From Symbiodinium natans (lineage: Eukaryota > Sar > Dinophyceae > Suessiales > Symbiodiniaceae): a DNA stretch of 11,000 nucleotides. Positions 6,748 through 11,000 of the stretch are shown piece by piece (within the stretch, counting starts at the first letter, position 1; each line of letters starts with the position of its first letter). The notes beneath the pieces are model-generated. The model was not told where the DNA came from, ran no database searches, and saw only the letters and a program-made list of their open reading frames with translations. A program made the position numbers and the translations under genes. The DNA is taken from contig CAJNDS010000008.1 in assembly GCA_905221605.1 (NCBI GenBank), positions 64,001-75,000 on the forward strand, in the 5' to 3' direction.

Positions 6748-6905
6748 TTGGGCTCAGGGGTGGGAGTTCACGCCCCGGAATTCAGCCAACAAAACTGCAT
6801 GCCAATCTTGGTGATGAGGGCTTACACTCCTAAACCCTATAAAACCCTAAACCCCCAAACCCCCAATCCCTAAACCCTAAACCCTAAACCCTGAACCCCC
6901 AAACC
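6748..6905 (-). repeat. Spacer and degenerate CCCTAAA tract
   Basis: Unique sequence to about 6827, then CCCTAAA, CCCCCAAA and CCCTGAA units to 6905. Confidence 0.65.
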
Positions 6906-7002
6906 CTGAACCCCACAGGAGGGCTCGTTGGGGTTCTAAGCGCGTAGGCAGCAGGGTCGCAGGTTGCAGTAGGCGCCAGGGCTTTGGGGCCTGTAGAGGT
7001 GC

Positions 7003-7113
7003 ATTTTAGGGTTTAGGGTGTGCGGTTTGGGGTTTAGGGTTTAGGGTTTGGGGTTTGGGGTTTAGGGTTTGGGTCTTGGGGTTTGGGGTTTAGGGTTTGG
7101 GGTTTTAAGTTTC
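7003..7113 (+). repeat. TTTAGGG/TTTGGGG mixed tract
   Basis: The G-strand counterpart of the CCCTAAA/CCCCAAA tract at 3740-3850: TTTAGGG and TTTGGGG units alternate. Confidence 0.82.
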
Positions 7114-7189
7114 GGGGTTTCATATAGCCCCGTAGATCCGGTGCTCACTGTCCCATGGCCACCCCAAGCCCTAATCCCCAAATCGTAAC

Positions 7190-7290
7190 TGCGAAACCCT
7201 GACCCTAAACCATAAACCCCTTTTCAACTCCTAAACCCTATCCCTAAACCCTAAACCCCAAACCCTAAACCAAAACCCCCAACCCTGGAT
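7190..7290 (-). repeat. Degenerate CCCTAAA tract
   Basis: CCCTAAA, CCATAAA and CCCCAAA words with irregular spacing. Unique sequence follows to 7385. Confidence 0.65.
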
Positions 7291-7386
7291 GCTGCGTCCC
7301 AAAGCTGATTTCTCAAGACCCGGTCTGCTAGGACCCAGTGGCAGCCCACCACATCGAAACCTTAAACAACAACGGTAAAGCCTTGG

Positions 7387-7464
7387 CATAGGGTTTAGGG
7401 TTTAGGGTTTCGGGTTTAGGGTTTAGGGTTTAGGGTTTAGGGTTTAGGGTTTAGGGTTTAGGGC
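7387..7464 (+). repeat. TTTAGGG array
   Basis: About eleven units with one TTTCGGG. This is the last telomere-type array before the complex repeat island. Confidence 0.92.
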
Positions 7465-7594
7465 TTGTCGATTTAACATGCGTAGTGTATGGAAAGAGAG
7501 ACGGACGTCCGAAACCTTCAGCGCAAAAGAGTTCCGTCATGTACATGGAGCTCTACTTTCTCCCACCCCAGGATGCCACCCAAAGCATCTGTAG
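7465..7594. other. Unique spacer
   Basis: Non-repetitive sequence between the last array and the palindrome at 7595. No coding frame or known element was recognised. Confidence 0.4.
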
Positions 7595-7616
7595 GACGCT
7601 TAAGTTCTTAAGCGTC
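7595..7616. other. Perfect 22-bp palindrome with 2-base spacer
   Basis: GACGCTTAAG (7595-7604), TT, then CTTAAGCGTC (7607-7616). It sits two bases from the left edge of the flanking repeat at 7619, so it may mark an element boundary. Confidence 0.8.
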
Positions 7617-7618
7617 GC

Positions 7619-7749
7619 TAATATTGATAATAGTGTCTGGTAAAGAGATTACAGAAAATGTGAGAAACAAAAGACCATGCACTTACACGGTAAATGGCTG
7701 TAATTATGTTCCATAATTACCATTTACTTCTAGGTAAGACTAGAAAGTC
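7619..7749 (+). repeat. Flanking direct repeat, left copy, with bulged hairpin
   Basis: Aligns with 9249-9372. The first 20 bases match at 16 of 20, the middle is diverged, and the last roughly 75 bases are nearly identical, from ATGCACTTAC to CTAGGTAAGACTAGAA and GTC. The hairpin is CTTAC (7682-7686), GTAAATG (7690-7696), GTAATTATG (7700-7708), loop TTC, then CATAATTAC (7712-7720), CATTTAC (7721-7727) and GTAAG (7734-7738). The AT-rich composition differs from its surroundings. It resembles a terminal repeat or a dispersed short element; no coding sequence. Confidence 0.72.
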
Positions 7750-7770
7750 GGCTTGCTAAGGCCTTTGGGT

Positions 7771-8340
7771 GGCTTAGGGGGGCTTACCCCCTCCTGTGGG
7801 GTACTCCACACAGAAAAACGCCTTGTTTTGGAGTAATTTTTGGCTCCAAGCACGATTTAGAAAGGCCAGACAAAGAAAAACGCACTTAAAGAGACCACAC
7901 ACACAAAGAAACGCACTGTTTTGGAGTAATTTTTGGCCCCAAGCACGATTTAGCAAGGCCAGACAAAGAAAAACGCGCTGTTCCCGAGTAATTTTTGGCT
8001 CCAAGCATTTGGCTGGTCACGAGCACTCGAGGGTCCATTTTTTGATCCGGGTTTGACTGGGGCTTAGGGTGGCTTCAGAAAAGCCATTTAGCAAGGCCAG
8101 ACAAGGAAAAACGCGCTGTTCCCGAGTAATTTTTGGCTCCAGGCATTTGGCTGGCCACGAGCACTCGAGGGTCCAGTTTTTGATCCGGGTTTGACTGGGC
8201 TTGATTTTTGGCTTCAACCACGATTTAGCAAGGCCAGACAAAGAAAAACGCGCTGTTCCCGAGTAATTTTTGGCTCCAAGGCCTTTGGCTGGCCACGAGC
8301 ACTCGAGGGTCTATTTTCTGATCCGGGTTTGACAAGGCAG
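7771..8340 (+). repeat. Complex tandem repeat, first part (about 138-bp units)
   Basis: Modules recur in order: GCAAGGCCAGACAAAGAAA, CGCGCTGTTCCCGAG, TAATTTTTGGCTCC, TTTGGCTGGCCACGAG, CACTCGAGGGTC and TTTTTGATCCGGGTTTGAC. CACTCGAG starts at 8024, 8162 and 8300, giving an exact 138-bp period. Earlier partial units at 7800-7950 use ACGCACTGTTTTGGAG instead of CGCGCTGTTCCCGAG. Open frames on both strands here (for example 7796-8056 and 8017-8241) follow the repeat and are not supported as genes. Confidence 0.82.
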
Positions 8341-8353
8341 AGAGGAGCTCACC

Positions 8354-8838
8354 TTCTCCTGGGCTATTGACAAGAAGGCCAGAATTTTAGAAAATCAGGG
8401 GGTAATTTCCGCTATTTAAAATCTATTTAAACTTAACTAGGAATCGAGCCATTTTTCCCGAATCCTGGGGTACCCCTCACGGAGCCTCCTTGGGATCTCG
8501 AAAAAGCTTTCAGCTTCCTTCAAACCTTCGAAAGAGCTTTTCAGACCTTCGAAAGAGCTTCAGACAAGCCACACAAAGAGAAACGCACTGTTTTGGAGTA
8601 ATTTTTGGCTTCCACCACGGTTTAGCAAGGCCAGACAAAGAAAAGCTTCAGAAAGGCCACGCAAAAAGAAACGCACTGTTTTGGAGTAATTTTTGGCTTC
8701 ATTTTTGGCTTCAACCACGATTTAGCAAGGCCAGACAAAGAAAAACGCGCTGTTCCCGAGTAATTTTTGGCTCCAAGGCCTTTGGCTGGCCACAAGCACT
8801 CGAGGGTCCATTTTTTGATCCGGGTTTGACTGGGGCTT
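8354..8838 (+). repeat. Roughly 500-bp higher-order repeat unit, copy A
   Basis: It starts with TTCTCCTGGGCTA and AAGAAGGCCAGAATTTTAG. An AT-rich block follows (GCTATTTAAAATCTATTTAAA, 8411-8431), then a CTTCGAAAGAGCTT doublet near 8527-8562, then the same modules as the first part. Position 8381 matches 8881, an exact 500-bp offset for more than 100 bases. The 116-residue frame at 8490-8840 is a repeat translation (it contains RNALFWSNFW), with no known domain. Confidence 0.85.
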
Positions 8839-8851
8839 AGGGTGGCTTACC

Positions 8852-9208
8852 CTCTCCTGGGCTACCCCCACAAGAAGGCCAGAATTTTAGAAAATGAGGG
8901 GGTAATTTCCGCTATATAAAATCTATTTAAAATTAATTGGGAATCGAGCCATTTTTCCCGAATCCTGGGGTACCCCCCACGGAGCCTCCCTGGGACCTTC
9001 AAAAAAGCTTTCAGCTTCCTTCAGACCTTCGAAAGAGCTTCAGAGAGGCCACGCAAAGAGAAACGCACTGTTTTGGCGTAATTTTTGGCTTCATTTTTGG
9101 CTTCAACCACGATTTAGCAAGGCCAGACAAAGAAAAACGCGCTGTTCCCGAGTAATTTTTGGCTCCAGGCATTTGGCTGGCCACGAGCACGCTAGGGTCC
9201 AAAAAAGG
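8852..9208 (+). repeat. Higher-order repeat unit, copy B (shortened)
   Basis: High identity to copy A. It has one CTTCGAAAGAGCTT instead of two and lacks one internal TAATTTTTGGCTTCC module, so it is about 110-120 bp shorter. Its last CACTCGAGGGTC module is changed to CACGCTAGGGTC, and the array stops about 20 bases later. Confidence 0.85.
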
Positions 9209-9248
9209 TTTGATGTCAGGGTTTTAGGGCGTTAAATAACTCTTGTAT

Positions 9249-9372
9249 TAATACTGACAGTACTGTCTATAGAAATATTAACGAATATTTGTATACAGAC
9301 ATGCACTTACCTGTAAATGGCTGTAATTATATTCTATAATTACCATTTACCTCTAGGTAAGACTAGAAGGTC
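9249..9372 (+). repeat. Flanking direct repeat, right copy, with bulged hairpin
   Basis: Same orientation as 7619-7749. The stem is CTTACCT (9306-9312), GTAAATG (9313-9319), GTAATTATA (9323-9331), loop TTC, TATAATTAC (9335-9343), CATTTAC (9344-9350) and AGGTAAG (9355-9361). That is 23 pairs with bulges GCT and CTCT. The pair closing the loop is A-T here but G-C in the left copy. Confidence 0.72.
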
Positions 9373-9441
9373 ATTTGTTTACATTCCCGTCAAGGTGTGT
9401 TACGCTCCTGTACGTGAGAAGGCTTTAGCTGAGCACTCAGG

Positions 9442-9453
9442 CTTAAGCTTAAG
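9442..9453. other. 12-bp perfect palindrome
   Basis: CTTAAGCTTAAG. It shares the CTTAAG core of the palindrome at 7595-7616 and marks the return to telomere-like sequence on the right side of the island. Confidence 0.55.
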
Positions 9454-9535
9454 AGTTTAGGGTTTGGGGTTCAGGGTGTAGGATTTAGGGTTCAGGGTCC
9501 AGGGTTTAGGGTTTAGGGTGGTTTAGAGTTTGGTT
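9454..9535 (+). repeat. Degenerate TTTAGGG tract
   Basis: TTTAGGG, TTTGGGG, TTCAGGG and TCCAGGG words. A purine-rich GCGAGAAA-type stretch follows at 9538-9586. Confidence 0.75.
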
Positions 9536-9621
9536 GAGGGGCGAAAAGCGAGAAAGCGAGAAGTGCATGCATGAAGAGAGCGAGTGGGCGTGGATGCCAA
9601 AGCGACATCTCACGTAGCTAA

Positions 9622-9810
9622 GCGGCATGCACAGGCTGCACAGAGACAAGGCGGGCCCATGATGGAATTGATGACCTCATGGCAATGGAAATCTTCCTGC
9701 CTGGGAGAAGGATGACAGAATGGAGAGGAGCCGATCCCACCCGACCCATGCGGCTTACTGGCCACTTGGCCTTTGGAGGGCCTCTGGTGGGACCTCAAGC
9801 TCTTAAGTGA
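9622..9810 (+). other. Unrecognised open frame in non-telomeric sequence
   Basis: In this frame 62 codons lie between the stop at 9619-9621 and TGA at 9808-9810. An ATG at 9679 gives 43 residues beginning MAMEIFLPGRRMTEWRGADP. The sequence (9587-9865) is free of telomere-like words, of mixed composition and unlike its surroundings, so it could be an exon or a gene relic. The minus strand also has an open frame at 9610-9840. I recognise neither, and neither has a visible domain. Confidence 0.2.
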
Positions 9811-9864
9811 AGGAAGTACCTGACCATCCGGGCCATCCACGCGGAATAGAGAGCACGATGCCTA

Positions 9865-9943
9865 ACCCTCAACCCTAGACCGTAAACCCTAAACCCTAAA
9901 CCCTAAACCCTAAACCCTAAACCCTAAACCCTAAACCCTAAAA
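9865..9943 (-). repeat. CCCTAAA array
   Basis: About nine clean units after a short degenerate lead (CCCTCAACCCTAGACCG). Degenerate units continue to about 10060. Confidence 0.9.
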
Positions 9944-10149
9944 CCCTCCTGAACCTCCCGAAGCCCTAAACCTTTTTGGCGGCTCATGGATCTCCAGCCC
10001 TATGCCTGATTATAAACCCTAACGAACCCTAAACCCCAAACCCTAGACCCTAGGTGCAAGGCGTGATTAGGGTTTGGGGCTTCGAGAGTTGGGGAGTTTA
10101 GGGCTCAGGGTAAGCTTTCTCCAAAGCCAGCAAAATCTACACTGCACCC

Positions 10150-10217
10150 CAAAACCTAAACACCAAACCTTCAACCCCTAAACCCTAAACCCTGAACACT
10201 ACTCCCTAAACCCTCAT
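10150..10217 (-). repeat. Degenerate CCCTAAA tract leading into poly-C
   Basis: CCTAAA, CCCCTAAA and CCCTGAA words, grading into the C tract from 10218. Confidence 0.65.
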
Positions 10218-10334
10218 CCCCCCACCCCCCCCCCGCACTCCCCCCCCCTCCCCCCCCTCCCCCCCCTCCCCCCCCCCCCCCTCCCTCCCCCTCCCCCCCC
10301 CCCCCTCCCCCCCCCCCCCCCCCCCCCCCCCCCC
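10218..10334. repeat. Poly-C tract of about 117 bases
   Basis: Almost only C, with scattered single T, one or two A and one G near its start. The opposite strand is poly-G with obvious quadruplex potential. Length in an assembly is unreliable for such a run. Confidence 0.9.
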
Positions 10335-10440
10335 TACCCAAAATTCAGGAAGATTGCAGCGGCCAGGGGCTGAGGCCGGTATCGAGTTGTTTGTAAGCCC
10401 AAATTCAACACAGGGGCTTCCGAAATTAGGGGGGGTAGGG

Positions 10441-10534
10441 TAAGGGGTTTAGGGTTTAGGGTTTAGGGTTTAGGGTTTAGGGTTTAGGGTTTAGGGTTTA
10501 GGGTTTAGGGTTTAGGGTTTAGGGTTTAGGGTTT
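10441..10534 (+). repeat. TTTAGGG array (about 90 bp)
   Basis: Thirteen perfect units after GGTAAGGGG. It lies about 105 bp beyond the poly-C tract and has the opposite G/C strand bias. Confidence 0.93.
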
Positions 10535-11000
10535 AACATGATGAAGTCGCCTGTTGTTAGGTGGATTTGGGGTTTCGGTTTTATCGGGTTTGGGCGGCTT
10601 TGGGGTTTGGGGTTTAGTTAGGGTCTAGTCAGTGCTTTAGGGTTTGGTGTGTGTTAGGGTTTGCGGGGTTTAGGCTTCGGGTTCGTAGGTCCTGTGGCGG
10701 TTACAGTTCAGGGCTTCGCAAGAGGAGCAGGGTCTTGGGTCTAGGGTTTAGGGTTCAGAGGATGTAGGGTTTTGAAAGAATTCGCGACAACAAGGTTCAG
10801 CGTGGGATCTTGGACGCCAGCCCAGGTGGTGCTGTAGCGCATGTTCCTTGTAAGGGTGTTGGGTTTCTAGGGTTTTGGGTTTAGGGTTTAGGGTTTAGGG
10901 TTGAGGGTGTTGGGTTTCAAGTCTAAGGCTTCCGGGGTCTGGGTTTAGGGTTTGCTGTTCCCTAACACCCCAAACCCAGAGCCACAAAACCCTTCAGCCC
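10535..11000 (+). other. Degenerate G-strand telomere-like sequence
   Basis: TTTGGGG, TTTAGGG, TTAGGG and TTCAGGG words (a clean stretch at 10877-10902) lie among unique sequence. The last 40 bases switch to C-strand words. No gene was recognised. Confidence 0.6.

Noticed and set aside
8110-8285. Relict dinoflagellate spliced-leader sequence in the repeat (ATTTTTGGCTCCAAG resembles the leader's ATTTTGGCTCAAG end)
   Set aside because: The match needs two single-base insertions, the 5' half does not align, and no GT donor follows the AAG, so neither an SL RNA gene nor a retroposed leader is supported.
9301-9320. U1 snRNA gene, because ACTTACCTG matches its 5' end
   Set aside because: The similarity stops after nine bases, the left copy lacks it, and the motif is explained by the palindrome with AGGTAAG.
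778-11000. A true chromosome end
   Set aside because: Arrays occur in both orientations and are interrupted by unique sequence, and neither window edge is a pure array, so these are interstitial or subtelomeric repeats.

Overview
The window looks like a nuclear, telomere-repeat-rich segment from a dinoflagellate, most likely a Symbiodinium-like species. Two things point there. First, the only convincing coding sequence (371-688) encodes RCC1-like repeats of a style I know from dinoflagellate proteins, in which each unit carries VV(T/A)WG, GG(D/Q)SS, VQ, IQST and ADG. Second, the dominant repeat is TTTAGGG/CCCTAAA, the telomere type reported for dinoflagellates. Plants, some green algae and chromerids share this telomere type, so the assignment rests mainly on the protein and is an inference.

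Layout. Positions 1-370 are probably an intron ending in a run of 15 C and AAG. Positions 371-688 are the last exon of the RCC1-like gene, on the plus strand, ending in TGA. From about 770 to 7465, and again from about 9454 to 11000, the sequence is a mosaic of TTTAGGG and CCCTAAA tracts. They range from near-perfect arrays of more than 100 bp to decayed derivatives, the strand flips many times, and short GC-rich or unique islands lie between tracts. Variant arrays include 13 exact copies of an 8-mer (TTTCAGGG, 1743-1846), a CCCTAAAAA 9-mer tract near 3566-3625, and mixed TTTAGGG/TTTAGGGG at 5077-5345. A 111-bp fold-back element with a 29-bp interrupted stem lies at 4610-4720.

Positions 7595-9372 are a different kind of DNA. 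An island of a complex higher-order repeat (about 7771-9208) is bracketed by two direct copies of a diverged 124-131 bp sequence (7619-7749 and 9249-9372). Each copy carries a bulged hairpin, and the base pair closing its loop differs in a compensatory way between the copies (G-C versus A-T). This is the most interesting structure in the window.

Positions 9531-9865 are non-telomeric and hold a weak open frame of uncertain meaning. Positions 10218-10334 are an almost pure C tract of about 117 bases. No tRNA, rRNA, CRISPR array, transposase or reverse transcriptase was recognised. The other open frames are translations of repeats and are not annotated as genes. Apart from the one exon there is no set of genes working together. 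The region reads as subtelomeric or telomere-derived DNA next to the end of one gene.
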